Origin: Chitinophaga silvisoli | GTDB lineage: Bacteria > Bacteroidota > Bacteroidia > Chitinophagales > Chitinophagaceae | Length of the DNA stretch: 64,000 nucleotides | Assembly: GCF_003412465.1 (NCBI RefSeq) | Contig: NZ_QTJV01000002.1 | Span: 558,001 to 622,000, forward strand | Direction of reading: 5' to 3' | Part shown: positions 35,166 to 43,383 of the stretch, piece after piece | How positions within the stretch are numbered: the stretch's first letter is position 1 | How the letters are laid out: each line of letters opens with the position of its first letter | Translations under genes and position numbers: made by a program | Notes under the pieces: model-generated | Databases searched by the model: none | Told to the model about the DNA's origin: nothing | What the model saw: only the letters and a program-made list of their open reading frames with translations

Positions 35166-35197
35166 AACAAAAAAAAGACAACCATTTCTGATTGCCT
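35166..35197 (-). terminator. Terminator of the alpha/beta hydrolase gene
   Basis: On the minus strand AGGCAATC pairs with GGTTGTCT (two G-U wobbles) around a 6-nt loop, followed by a T-run (complement of 35168-35176). Confidence 0.7.
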
Positions 35198-35226
35198 TTT
35201 CTCATTTATTGGACTTGATTCGTCTA

Positions 35227-36051
35227 TTATCCCTTAATAAACTCTAATATATCTTTATTAATTGTAGCCGCCTCAGTCGTAGGCATCCCATGTGGGAAAC
35301 CCGGATAGGTAATCAGCTTACCCTTCTTCAGCAACTTCGCAGCCACCAGCGCAGTCGTCTTGTAAGGTACGATCTGATCGTCTTCACCATGCAATACCAG
35401 TACAGGTACATCTACCGCTTTCAGATCCTCTGTGAAATCAGTCTCGGAAAATGCCTTTACACAGTCATAATGAGCTTTAATACCACCCATCATACCCTGT
35501 CTCCACCAATTATCTTTCACCCCTTGTTTTACATCCGCACCTTCGCGATTGTAACCAAAGAATGGAGTCGGGAAATCATGGAAATACTGTGCTCTGTTGG
35601 TAGCAGTATTTTCACGAATTTCATCGAATACCGATAACGGAACTCCATCAGGATTTTTCTCATTTTTAACCATGATAGGAGTAACAGCACTGATCAGCAC
35701 AGCTTTCGCTACGCGACCGTTGCCACCATGCTTTGCTACATAGCGGATTACTTCTCCACCACCGGTTGAGTGACCAATGTGAATCGCATCTTTCAGGTCC
35801 AGTGCTTTAGTCAGTTCCGCTACGTCTGCTACATAAGTCTCCATTTCATTGCCGGTAGCTGTCTGTGTAGAACGGCCATGGCCCCTGCGGTCATGTGCTA
35901 TCACTCTGTAACCTTTCTCCAGGAAAAACATCATTTGTAAATCCCAGTCATCAGAAGATAAAGGCCAGCCATGATGGAATACAATCGGCTGTCCGGTACC
36001 CCAATCTTTGTAAAAAATCTCTGTTCCGTCTTTAACTATAATCTTACCCAT
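35227..36051 (-). CDS. Alpha/beta hydrolase (chloroperoxidase-like)
   Basis: The start at ATG 36051 (MGKIIVKDGTEIFYKDWG) is preferred over 36129 because it matches the family N-terminus. The protein is about 274 residues. HGWPLSSDDWD supplies the oxyanion loop, GHSTGGGEV the nucleophile Ser, LHGEDDQIVPY the Asp, and GFPHGMPTT the His, in the order expected for non-heme haloperoxidase/esterase-like hydrolases. Its natural substrate is unknown. Confidence 0.9.
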   Translation of the reverse strand: MGKIIVKDGTEIFYKDWGTGQPIVFHHGWPLSSDDWDLQMMFFLEKGYRVIAHDRRGHGRSTQTATGNEMETYVADVAELTKALDLKDAIHIGHSTGGGEVIRYVAKHGGNGRVAKAVLISAVTPIMVKNEKNPDGVPLSVFDEIRENTATNRAQYFHDFPTPFFGYNREGADVKQGVKDNWWRQGMMGGIKAHYDCVKAFSETDFTEDLKAVDVPVLVLHGEDDQIVPYKTTALVAAKLLKKGKLITYPGFPHGMPTTEAATINKDILEFIKG

Positions 36052-36129
36052 ATACCAGTTTTGTTTAGAGTTTGTGATAATTAAAGTTACTTCGATATTA
36101 GATTGGTGAAAGCCCAAGTAACATGCCAT

Positions 36130-36509
36130 ATTATCGGTTTTCTTGTCCGATTCATGGCTTCATTCATAAAGCCCCGGAACAACCGCTGCTACAAAGACTG
36201 ATATTAACATAAATGATAATGAGCAGGTGCCTAAATTCAGTGATCTGATAATACCCTTATTTGAGATTTCTAATGTACTCCCACATAAAAAATATCAAAG
36301 CCTTAACTTGTTATAATACCTTTTCAAATACACCTACGCATTCGTTTAGGCCCAATACCCATACCTAAAGCAGTAAGATATTTCTTTTCAAAAAACCAGT
36401 ATAGCAATCAGGAAATAATCAATCCGACTATTATACCGGCATGTATATGTTTTATTTTTAAATCTAAAAATATTGTGTTGCTTTGTGCATCACTTACAAT
36501 CCACAACCT
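36130..36509. other. Intergenic region, no gene seen
   Basis: An AT-rich gap between the divergent hydrolase and membrane-protein genes. TTTG-containing words near 36470 could be part of a promoter, but I see no convincing pair, RNA gene or repeat. Confidence 0.5.
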
Positions 36510-37241
36510 ATGCTTCTGAATGTATCCGGCTTCAAAATCTACAAGTTAAAACAATACCAGCACCGCACTAAACACCGCCATGATGCCGGTTATTCTGGCC
36601 GGATTACACAAAGCGGCCGCATCTATATACAAAGGAACTGGTATACGACTATCAGCACGAAAAATGCATACATCGTGGGATGCCAGAATATGGGGACAAC
36701 ACCTGCCAGCATTCACCTGCACTTTAGCGTATATAACAGAACCGGCCAAAAAGTAAACACATTTATCCAGTCCACTTCCCGCTTACTTCCTGGCAAATCA
36801 TGCGAGATTCCTTTTGACCTGACGATTGATAAAGCATATGTTAAACTGGAAGGCGTGGAAGTTTACAGGGAAGGTGAAGGATCAGCATACACACCGGTTA
36901 TGAGAGCCATTCCCCCGATGATTGGCATAAAGGCCTCACTGGCAGCATTGCTGCTATGTTTCGTTTCTGCCATGGCACTGACTGAACCACATGTATCCAA
37001 TGCTCCGTCTGTATTGCTGCCACTTATTGCAATCATCACATTGACCATGACGATATTGAATAGGACACCCATATGGTTCATGTTTATATTCCTGGTGCTG
37101 GTGCCGTTTTCCGGGTATAAGCCTGAAATGAGTACAGGGATCTTTGCAGTTGCTATCGGTTATTTGTTCCTGGTATGGAATAAAAGAGGGTCTCTGAAGG
37201 ATTTTCTGTGTCCATATTCGACTCCGTGGTTGCTGGTGTAA
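36510..37241 (+). CDS. Hypothetical membrane protein (243 aa)
   Basis: The ATG at 36510 is preferred to the TTG at 36483. The first 130 residues are soluble and beta-rich (AGYSGRITQSGRIYIQRNW, then STSRLLPGKSCEIPFDLTI), followed by about three hydrophobic segments at the C-terminus (MIGIKASLAALLLCFVSAMA, VLLPLIAIITLTMTIL, FMFIFLVLVPF). No family is recognised. It is the first of three plus-strand genes before the SDR gene. Confidence 0.6.
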   Translation: MLLNVSGFKIYKLKQYQHRTKHRHDAGYSGRITQSGRIYIQRNWYTTISTKNAYIVGCQNMGTTPASIHLHFSVYNRTGQKVNTFIQSTSRLLPGKSCEIPFDLTIDKAYVKLEGVEVYREGEGSAYTPVMRAIPPMIGIKASLAALLLCFVSAMALTEPHVSNAPSVLLPLIAIITLTMTILNRTPIWFMFIFLVLVPFSGYKPEMSTGIFAVAIGYLFLVWNKRGSLKDFLCPYSTPWLLV

Positions 37242-37365
37242 GGGGATGACATTTTATTTGCCGCTTGAGTATTAATTTCTCCCTAACCAGGTAAGAGGAA
37301 GCAACCACAATCATGATGCAGGAAAAATCCAAATTTGCTATATTTATGCCCCAAATACCTATGCT

Positions 37366-38058
37366 ATGTTTGAGACGAAAGGACCTACACACCTTGAGCT
37401 GCAAAACATTGATCCATATGAAATTGAATTTTTTCTCCCGAAACTCGAACAATCTTTACGGTTTACGTTCGATAATGATGAACTGAATAAGATAACTACA
37501 TTCGGGGATCTCTGCGACTACATCGTTCATAAGCAGGAAGGAAAAGCGACAAATGACTGTACCTCACAGCAGGCATTTTACAGGATTCGGAAAGCAGTTC
37601 TCGACGCACAATTGTATGATAAAGAAACATTTAGCACGAAAACCAGCCTGGAAGAAATATTTCCCCGCAAACACCGGTACCAACTGGTCAAAAAATTCGA
37701 AACCCATTTAGGCTTTAAAGTACAGCTACTTCTACCCATGCGCTGGCTATTATTGTTATCACGCCTGGCGCTGCTGGTATCCGTGGTGACCATATTCTGC
37801 GAGTTTTTACCCGGGCTTGCAGGAGTGGTATTTTCCTTAGTAGCTATGCTTATATCAGGATTACCGGGTAAAAAACTGGCCGTAAAGACCGTCGGCCAAC
37901 TGGCAAAAAAGATGGCAAAAGAGAACTTCAATGATATAAGACGTACACCGTCTGTTGTGGATGAAGAAGAAATAGTTCGAAAAATAAAGGCCCTGTTTAA
38001 AGAGCATTTCCCAATGTTAGATATATCTTCATTGACAAGAGATGCCCCTTTAACCTAA
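37366..38058 (+). CDS. Membrane protein with permuted ACP-like segments, copy 1
   Basis: This 230-residue protein is a paralogue of the next gene. Three parts resemble acyl carrier protein helices: residues about 10-55 (LPKLEQSLRFTF, then KITTFGDLCDYI, like ACP helices II-IV), about 65-115 (AFYRIRKAV...LVKKFETHLGFKV, like I-II) followed by a two-helix transmembrane hairpin (122-160), then KTVGQLAKKMAKENF (like III-IV) and a C-terminal VRKIKALFKEHF...DAPL (like I). The phosphopantetheine Ser position is not Ser (DP in place of DS). Function unknown. Confidence 0.6.
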   Translation: MFETKGPTHLELQNIDPYEIEFFLPKLEQSLRFTFDNDELNKITTFGDLCDYIVHKQEGKATNDCTSQQAFYRIRKAVLDAQLYDKETFSTKTSLEEIFPRKHRYQLVKKFETHLGFKVQLLLPMRWLLLLSRLALLVSVVTIFCEFLPGLAGVVFSLVAMLISGLPGKKLAVKTVGQLAKKMAKENFNDIRRTPSVVDEEEIVRKIKALFKEHFPMLDISSLTRDAPLT

Positions 38059-38072
38059 AATTTATTGCAGAA

Positions 38073-38741
38073 ATGGAAGATGAACTGATTAATACAGATC
38101 TCGACGACATCAATGATCTGCTACCTAAAATTGAGACATCTTTTCGTATAAAATTCGATAAGTCAGACAAGATACATGTAAAAACCTTCGGTGAACTTTG
38201 TGATGTCATTATCAACAAAATTGAAGGCAATCATGTAAACGACTGTACTACCCAACAAGCATTCTATAAAATCCGGAAGGCAATCATCAACACACTACAA
38301 TGTGATAGAGATGCTGTAAAACCGGGCAGCCAACTGGCTGAAATATTTCCCCGCACACATCGGCGGGCGCAGGTAAAGAAGCTCGAAAATGCACTGGGAT
38401 GTAAGATCCACATCCTTGAGGCAAAAGCATGGTTATCCAACTCTCTGCTGGTAATTGCACTGGCCAGTCTTATTGTGATTTTCTTTTCTCCGTTAAACGG
38501 CCTTTTAGTCCTGGGTCTCTCTATCGCAGGTAGATGGCTGTCCTCCAAACAGGGTAAAGAGTTAAAGGTCCATACGGTAGAACAACTTGTAAAAAAGCTT
38601 ACAAGAGAACACTATATGGACCTCAGACGCGCCCCAGGTACTGTAAACCGCACAGAGCTCATCACCCAAATCAAAGAGCTTTTCAAAGCAGACTTATACC
38701 TGGATGACAATGCACTGAGAGCAGACGCGCCATTGTATTGA
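38073..38741 (+). CDS. Membrane protein with permuted ACP-like segments, copy 2
   Basis: A 222-residue paralogue of the preceding gene, 14 bp downstream. It has the same order: an N-terminal LLPKIETSFRIKF and VKTFGELCDVI block, the shared NDCTTQQAFYKIRKAI motif, RAQVKKLENALGCKI, a transmembrane hairpin (about 120-155), VHTVEQLVKKL, then a C-terminal ITQIKELF...ADAPLY. No Ser occurs at the prosthetic-group position. The pair arose by tandem duplication; the sequences have diverged widely. The role, possibly a scaffold, is unknown. Confidence 0.6.
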   Translation: MEDELINTDLDDINDLLPKIETSFRIKFDKSDKIHVKTFGELCDVIINKIEGNHVNDCTTQQAFYKIRKAIINTLQCDRDAVKPGSQLAEIFPRTHRRAQVKKLENALGCKIHILEAKAWLSNSLLVIALASLIVIFFSPLNGLLVLGLSIAGRWLSSKQGKELKVHTVEQLVKKLTREHYMDLRRAPGTVNRTELITQIKELFKADLYLDDNALRADAPLY

Positions 38742-38746
38742 TTTTA

Positions 38747-39667
38747 TTACAGACTAACCCCTGTCAGCTTTTTTGAAAGCTCCCATAGGCGATATGCCTG
38801 CTCCGGATCAACGGCATATGGCCTTACTCCTTGGGAAGGTGCATCCTGTTCAATTTCGGCCACATTACAATCTTCACAATACAGTCCTCCAAGCCCATCC
38901 AGCAGGGGAGAAGTGGCGGCCCACACCTGCGTGGCAGCACCTTGTTCAGGAGTCTTAAAAGTCGAATCAGCAGGATTGCCTTCCTGGTCTATCCAGCCTC
39001 TATTGACCATTTCATCATTCGTCAAAAACCGCTGCAGCGGTGTGATAATTTTCCCGGGATGAAGCGAGAATGCCCTTACACCTACCTCTTTTCCTAAAGT
39101 ATCCAGGTGTACGGCGAACAATACATTGGCAGTCTTGGATTGGCCATAAGCCAGCCACTTGTCATAACCGGTATTAAAATGAATATCATCCCAGCGGATA
39201 CCGGATAAGTGGTGCCCGGCAGATGAAACTGATACGACTCTTGCACCACCTGTCAACGCTGGCCAGAGATGATTTACCAATGCAAAATGGCCAAGGTGAT
39301 TGACAGCAAATTGTGCTTCCCAGCCATCCCCGACACGACTTTCAGGACAAGCCATTATACCCGCGCTGTTGATCACGATGTCAATATGCTTTGTATTGAA
39401 CAATACAGCATTCGCAAATTCCCTTACACTATTCAGATTCGCTAAATCCAGCTGTCCAACTTCAATATCAGAAAGCCCGCTTAATGCCTTCCTGGCAGCC
39501 ACTACATCTCTCGCACCTACAATGATGCGGGCACCTGCTTTAGATAAGGCACGACTGGATTCCAGCCCTAAACCAGAATGGCCACCGGTAATGACTACCG
39601 TCTTTCCATGCAACTCCAGACCTGCTAACACTTCGTCAGCTGTCGAATTTTTATCATAACTCATCAT
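38747..39667 (-). CDS. Short-chain dehydrogenase/reductase (SDR)
   Basis: A 306-residue classical SDR with a Rossmann motif, TGGHSGLGLESSRAL (TGxxxGxG), an NSAG segment in IDIVINSAGIMA, the catalytic Ser in VVSVSSAGHHL and the YxxxK in YGQSKTANV. It is closest in style to retinol-dehydrogenase/WW-domain-oxidoreductase-like SDRs. It is divergent from an AraC-type regulator 97 bp away, a common regulator-target pair. The substrate is unknown. Confidence 0.92.
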   Translation of the reverse strand: MMSYDKNSTADEVLAGLELHGKTVVITGGHSGLGLESSRALSKAGARIIVGARDVVAARKALSGLSDIEVGQLDLANLNSVREFANAVLFNTKHIDIVINSAGIMACPESRVGDGWEAQFAVNHLGHFALVNHLWPALTGGARVVSVSSAGHHLSGIRWDDIHFNTGYDKWLAYGQSKTANVLFAVHLDTLGKEVGVRAFSLHPGKIITPLQRFLTNDEMVNRGWIDQEGNPADSTFKTPEQGAATQVWAATSPLLDGLGGLYCEDCNVAEIEQDAPSQGVRPYAVDPEQAYRLWELSKKLTGVSL

Positions 39668-39764
39668 AAAATGTTATTATTGAAATCTAAATTACGCCCT
39701 CTGAAGTAGATGATCTATACGCTTCAGTCCATAAAACTTATCCAATCGTCCAGAAAACTAGCTT

Positions 39765-40676
39765 ATGGATACATTGTCAGACGTACTTGCCATTCTCCGG
39801 CCACAAACCTTTGTTTCAGCGGGCCTGGATGCGGGAAAAGAGTGGGCCATTCAGTTTCCTCCCCATGATGGAATTAAGTTCAATGCCATCCTGAAAGGTA
39901 CTTGCTACCTGCAGGTAGAAGGAGATGAAAACGTGTACCTGTTACATGCCGGGGATTGTTTTCTGCTTACGAGTGGACGACGATTTGTGATGGGATCAGA
40001 TTTATCCATCCCCACCATCCACTCGGATACGATTTTTAGCCATGCAAAAGATGGAATAGCCACCTGCAATGGGGGTGGTAGCTGCTTCCTCACAGGGGCG
40101 CGATTCCACTTTGGTGATCAATCTGCCAGGCTGCTTTTTGGGCAATTACCCCCGGTAGTATATGTACCTGAAAAATATGATCAGGCAGCGGTGTTGAGAT
40201 GGGGAATTGAGCGTTTCACAACGGAATTCCGCTCGGAACGTTTTGGCAGGAGAACCATTCTTGAACACCTGGCCCCTATTATGCTGGTGCAGACTTTAAG
40301 GATCTACATGTCATCTCCTGGTGCAAAAAATACCGGTTGGTTTGCCGCAGTAGTACACCCTAATTTAGGCGTTGTCATGCAGGCAATACATAGCCGTCCG
40401 CAAGAGAAATGGACCGTTGAAAGTCTTAGTGAACTGGCATATATGTCCCGCTCAGGATTTGCGCTAAAATTCAGGCAGGTGATTGGACAGTCTCCGCTGG
40501 AATATTTGACACAGTGGCGAATGTTCATGGCTGCTGAATATCTGAAAAGCACGGACCAAAGCATCTCAGAAATTGCGCTGGCCGTAGGCTATGAATCTGA
40601 GAGTTCGTTTAGCGCAGCGTTTAAGAAGGTAATGGGAGCAGCACCCAGAAGCTATAAAGGGTCAGCCGTTAAATAG
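39765..40676 (+). CDS. AraC-family regulator with cupin sensor domain
   Basis: A 303-residue protein with an N-terminal cupin-type ligand domain (about 20-160: FNAILKGTCYLQVEGDENVYLLHAGDCFLLT) and a C-terminal AraC double HTH (about 200-300: WTVESLSELAYMSRSGFALKFRQVIGQSPLEYLTQWRM, then EIALAVGYESESSFSAAFKKVMG). It is divergently arranged with the SDR gene, so it likely controls it. The inducer is unknown. Confidence 0.92.
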   Translation: MDTLSDVLAILRPQTFVSAGLDAGKEWAIQFPPHDGIKFNAILKGTCYLQVEGDENVYLLHAGDCFLLTSGRRFVMGSDLSIPTIHSDTIFSHAKDGIATCNGGGSCFLTGARFHFGDQSARLLFGQLPPVVYVPEKYDQAAVLRWGIERFTTEFRSERFGRRTILEHLAPIMLVQTLRIYMSSPGAKNTGWFAAVVHPNLGVVMQAIHSRPQEKWTVESLSELAYMSRSGFALKFRQVIGQSPLEYLTQWRMFMAAEYLKSTDQSISEIALAVGYESESSFSAAFKKVMGAAPRSYKGSAVK

Positions 40677-41001
40677 GCGATTTCTTTTTATTTCCCGTCC
40701 TTTCCTCAATTGCACAGCATGATATACGCTGGGTACATCATTGTACCAGTTCCTGATAATAAAGAGGATCAGGATGATCTCCAGACGGGTAGCCAGGCCA
40801 AAGTAAAAAGCAAATTGAAATAGTATGCCGGCTTTACAGCTGAGCATAATTTGTATGACGGATGCAAGAATGGTCAGGGTCCAGAACTTGGAAGCGATGG
40901 CATGGGTAGCTACTTCCTTTTTAAACCGAAGATAACTGATCATATAAGTGAGTGCCTCCGCAGCAAGAATGATCAGTAATTCAACGTAGTGATCCGATAG
41001 T
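40662..41001 (-). pseudogene. C-terminal remnant of a CDP-alcohol phosphatidyltransferase-like gene
   Basis: The frame reads on the minus strand through 40943 (the only ATG) and upstream to about 41000 without a start. The residues DHYVELLIILAAEALTYM precede MISYLRFKKEVATHA, then ASKFWTL, GLATRLEIILILFIIRNW and DVPSVYHAVQLRKG. That is how the C-terminal half of Bacteroidota CDP-alcohol phosphatidyltransferases reads. The catalytic N-terminal half is absent, replaced by the RibD-like gene, so the gene is truncated. Family assignment is from memory of the C-terminal pattern. Confidence 0.5.
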
Positions 41002-41664
41002 CTATTCTCCCTTCCGCCATTTTTCTCTTCTTTTTATTTCCGCCTCACTCGTTTCATTGGATACATAAGAGCCAATCCGAACTTCTCCATCAGGCACATA
41101 GGCCGCCATAATTACCCCGGAAGGTGAGATCGCTGACTCCGTCATTTTCCATTGCTGCGCGGTCGTTCCTTCTGCAAACAATTTCTTTCCTTTCCCTAAG
41201 GTAAGCGGGTAAGTAAAGGTATATAACACATCTACCAGGTGATTTTCAAATAAGGTTTGTATCAGGCGGCCGCTACCGTGTACCAATAAATCCGGGCCAT
41301 CCTGTTCCTTCAGTTTTTTCAGTTCATTGACCACATCAGTACTGATCAATATAGAATGCGCCCAGGAAGTATCAATAGGTGTAGTCGCTACAACGTACTT
41401 ATTGATACGATTGAATTTCTCACCAATTGGATTATCGGCATTATAAGGCCAGTAAGCAGCAAATATTTCGTAGGTGCGCCGTCCCAGCAAGAGGTCGAAT
41501 GGATTATTCATGATTTTCATTAGGGTATCCCTCAACAGTTCATCGGAATATCCGAACTGCCAGCCGCCCCATATGAATCCGTTGGTAGGATCTTCATCAG
41601 GTCCGCCGGGTGCCTGCAATACACCATCCATGGTCAGGAATGTGGTTACAATTATCTTTCGCAT
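41002..41664 (-). CDS. Dihydrofolate reductase/RibD C-terminal-like protein
   Basis: A 220-residue protein of the bacterial dihydrofolate-reductase-like family: MRKIIVTTFLTMDGVLQAPGG at the start, LLLGRRTYEIFAAYWP, DLLVHGSGRLIQTL and PLTLGKGKKLF towards the end. These single-domain reductases bind NADPH; substrates are usually unknown. It sits directly upstream of the truncated phosphatidyltransferase fragment on the same strand. Confidence 0.88.
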   Translation of the reverse strand: MRKIIVTTFLTMDGVLQAPGGPDEDPTNGFIWGGWQFGYSDELLRDTLMKIMNNPFDLLLGRRTYEIFAAYWPYNADNPIGEKFNRINKYVVATTPIDTSWAHSILISTDVVNELKKLKEQDGPDLLVHGSGRLIQTLFENHLVDVLYTFTYPLTLGKGKKLFAEGTTAQQWKMTESAISPSGVIMAAYVPDGEVRIGSYVSNETSEAEIKRREKWRKGE

Positions 41665-41840
41665 AGCTTATTTTTTTATTACCCTAAAAGTAAGTTGCTT
41701 CGATAAAAAGGATGGGGTAGGGGTACGACAATTATACTGGCTGGTTGCGACAACGACTGAGAACTCTAACATTGCCTCTTAAGCTCATTATTTTACTATA
41801 ATGAAGGGCGATTTTATAAATCTTACAGTGAATTCACAAA

Positions 41841-42122
41841 ATGCATACAATCGGGAAATTTAAGATAACAGAAGCTTTCAGGAATAAGCAGCAAAAGGAG
41901 ATATTGGTAGGAAATCTGCTTGAAGGTAATATTGCTGTGGGCAATTTTATAAGCATTAAAACTGCAACGGATGAATTGGTGTTGAAGATTCTTGATATGG
42001 AAAAGGGAATAACGGTATCCGGCATTTCTTTCACAGGCCTTGTTATCGAATGTAATGATCAGTTGGAGCTTGCAATTTTAAGAAATATAGAAATTGACAT
42101 TAAAGCGCAAAAGTTGCCATAA
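41841..42122 (+). CDS. Small EF-Tu domain 2-like protein (93 aa)
   Basis: The protein reads as a small beta-barrel: FKITEAFRNKQQKEILVGNLLEGNIAVGNFISIKT resembles the domain-2 barrel of translation GTPases (GTVxxGxIxxGDxI-like pattern). No catalytic motif is present. It stands alone; its stop codon overlaps the start of the repeat copy at 42121. Confidence 0.65.
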   Translation: MHTIGKFKITEAFRNKQQKEILVGNLLEGNIAVGNFISIKTATDELVLKILDMEKGITVSGISFTGLVIECNDQLELAILRNIEIDIKAQKLP

Positions 42123-42169
42123 AACAAAAAAGGCCTGCATCTCTGCAAGCCTTCCCTTTTTCGCTCCCC
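42121..42169. repeat. Direct repeat copy A of the tRNA-Asn 3' flank
   Basis: This 49-bp block (AAAACAAAAAAGGC, then TGCATCTCTGCAAGCCTT and CGCTCCCC) matches 43202-43249 at about 44 of 49 positions. It includes the hairpin that acts as a terminator on the minus strand and the last bases of the tRNA acceptor region. The intervening 1.0 kb holds the toxin-antitoxin module. Confidence 0.7.
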
Positions 42170-42217
42170 TAAAGGGACAATTATCTAACCAATTTTTGAA
42201 CGGCTTTCAATTATTTA

Positions 42218-42862
42218 TCAAATTGTAAGTCGTCGAAGTTCGTCCTTAATTTCCTCCCAATCCTTTTTCTTATAACATATCGGATCGGGCATTTGATCGG
42301 CAATGGTAAAATCAGATAGTCCTTTAAGAACATCTTCAACTTCAAACCATGGATACTTCTTCTTATAAATTTCTAATAGGTCAGAAATTTTATTCGTTTC
42401 AAGAATCTCCGATAAGTCCCAGAAATCCTTCTTACGTCCTCCCCGTGAAATTGTGTCCAATTTCATTGCCGCAATATCCTCAATAGTGGCTAATCTGACT
42501 CCTTCTTCTTCTATTGGCGGAAATAAAAAAGGTGCATCCCAATACAGTAAATCTGTCTTAATAGCTGTTTCTTCATCATTTCCAATAAATAGATTAAATC
42601 CACGGTTGTTTACCAATCCAATAAACGGACTTATATCTTCTACATATCGGAATTGTAATTTTAGCACCTACAATATATAATCAAACGGAATCTCCTCATA
42701 AGGGCCATCACAAAACATATCAATGTCCACAGATTCCCTGTGTCCTCTTAACAAACTTAGAGCCGTGCCCCCAACTAATCTAAAATCAGACAATTCAGGC
42801 AAACTCATCAACCGGCTTAAAACATTGAAAAGTTCCTCGCTCGTTGTGTTCCGGTAGAGCAT
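42218..42862 (-). pseudogene. AbiEii-type nucleotidyltransferase toxin interrupted by an amber codon
   Basis: Two minus-strand frames, 42862-42668 (64 residues) and 42667-42218 (149 residues), are contiguous in the same frame and separated only by TAG (42670-42668). Together they make one AbiEii/MenT-like protein. RLVGGTALSLLRGHRESVDIDMF is the nucleotidyltransferase motif (GGTAL, DIDMF), and IAAMKLDTISRGGRKKDFWDL follows in the second part. The toxin start overlaps the antitoxin gene. It is a single-base nonsense change or a readthrough case, or a sequencing error. Confidence 0.7.
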
Positions 42863-43128
42863 TTAAAATCACTATTGTGAAGGTGGAAAAGTCTACGTGA
42901 TATAACTTGTGCCCGTGGCAGAAGGCGTTCTGAATTGGTAAGAATAGTTTGTACTTTCTGCCTGCCATAATAGCGAATAACTTCTCTAATATCATTTGAA
43001 GTTCCTCTTTCCATGGCTCTCACAACTGTAAATTCTGGATAACGATCAAAGTCTAATCGTTTCAGATCTACATCCCAGAAAGCTCTACGGGACAATGAAG
43101 GTTTCGCTATGTTAGAATTCGTTTGCAC
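42817..43128 (-). CDS. DUF6922-like antitoxin partner
   Basis: A 103-residue protein with RRAFWDVDLKRLDFDRYPEFTVVRAMERGTSNDIREVIRYYGRQKV, the pattern of the DUF6922 proteins encoded beside AbiEii nucleotidyltransferases in Bacteroidota. It overlaps the 5' end of the toxin gene by 46 bp. It likely neutralises or represses the toxin; direct proof is absent. Its last residues (STGTQRARNFSMF) look unusual and may reflect a 3' frameshift. Confidence 0.7.
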   Translation of the reverse strand: MQTNSNIAKPSLSRRAFWDVDLKRLDFDRYPEFTVVRAMERGTSNDIREVIRYYGRQKVQTILTNSERLLPRAQVISRRLFHLHNSDFKCSTGTQRARNFSMF

Positions 43129-43201
43129 TATCCAAATATACTAAAAACAGGGAAGACTAATATCATAGTCCCAGGACTATAGTACTAGTTGATATGCACC
43201 A

Positions 43202-43249
43202 AAAACAAAAAAGGCTTGCATTTCTGCAAGCCTTCTATTTTCGCTCCCC
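43202..43249. repeat. Direct repeat copy B overlapping the tRNA-Asn 3' end
   Basis: The second copy of the 49-bp block. Its right end (43244-43249) is the acceptor end of tRNA-Asn, and its hairpin (AAGGCTTGCA/TGCAAGCCTT) is the tRNA terminator on the minus strand. The copies flank a 1.0-kb segment, so this is an attachment-site-like arrangement. Confidence 0.7.
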
Positions 43250-43317
43250 CTGCTGGACTTGAACCAGCGACCCTCTGATTAACAGTCAGATGCTCTAACC
43301 AACTGAGCTAAGGAGGA
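43244..43317 (-). tRNA. tRNA-Asn (GUU)
   Basis: On the minus strand the acceptor TCCTCCT (43317-43311) pairs with AGGGGGA (43251-43245). The D-arm GCTC/GAGC, anticodon stem with loop CTGTTAA (anticodon GTT) and T-arm GCTGG-TTCAAGT-CCAGC are all present. The discriminator is G and CCA is not encoded. A terminator hairpin follows within the repeat copy B. Confidence 0.95.
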
Positions 43318-43383
43318 GTGTTTTTCCCGTTTCGGGATTGCAAAGATAGACAATCTTTTATTTCTGCAAAATATTTTTCAAAA

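Noticed and set aside
36483..36509. A TTG start giving a longer N-terminus for the membrane protein at 36510
   Set aside because: The ATG at 36510 is a standard start and the extra nine residues show no conserved feature.
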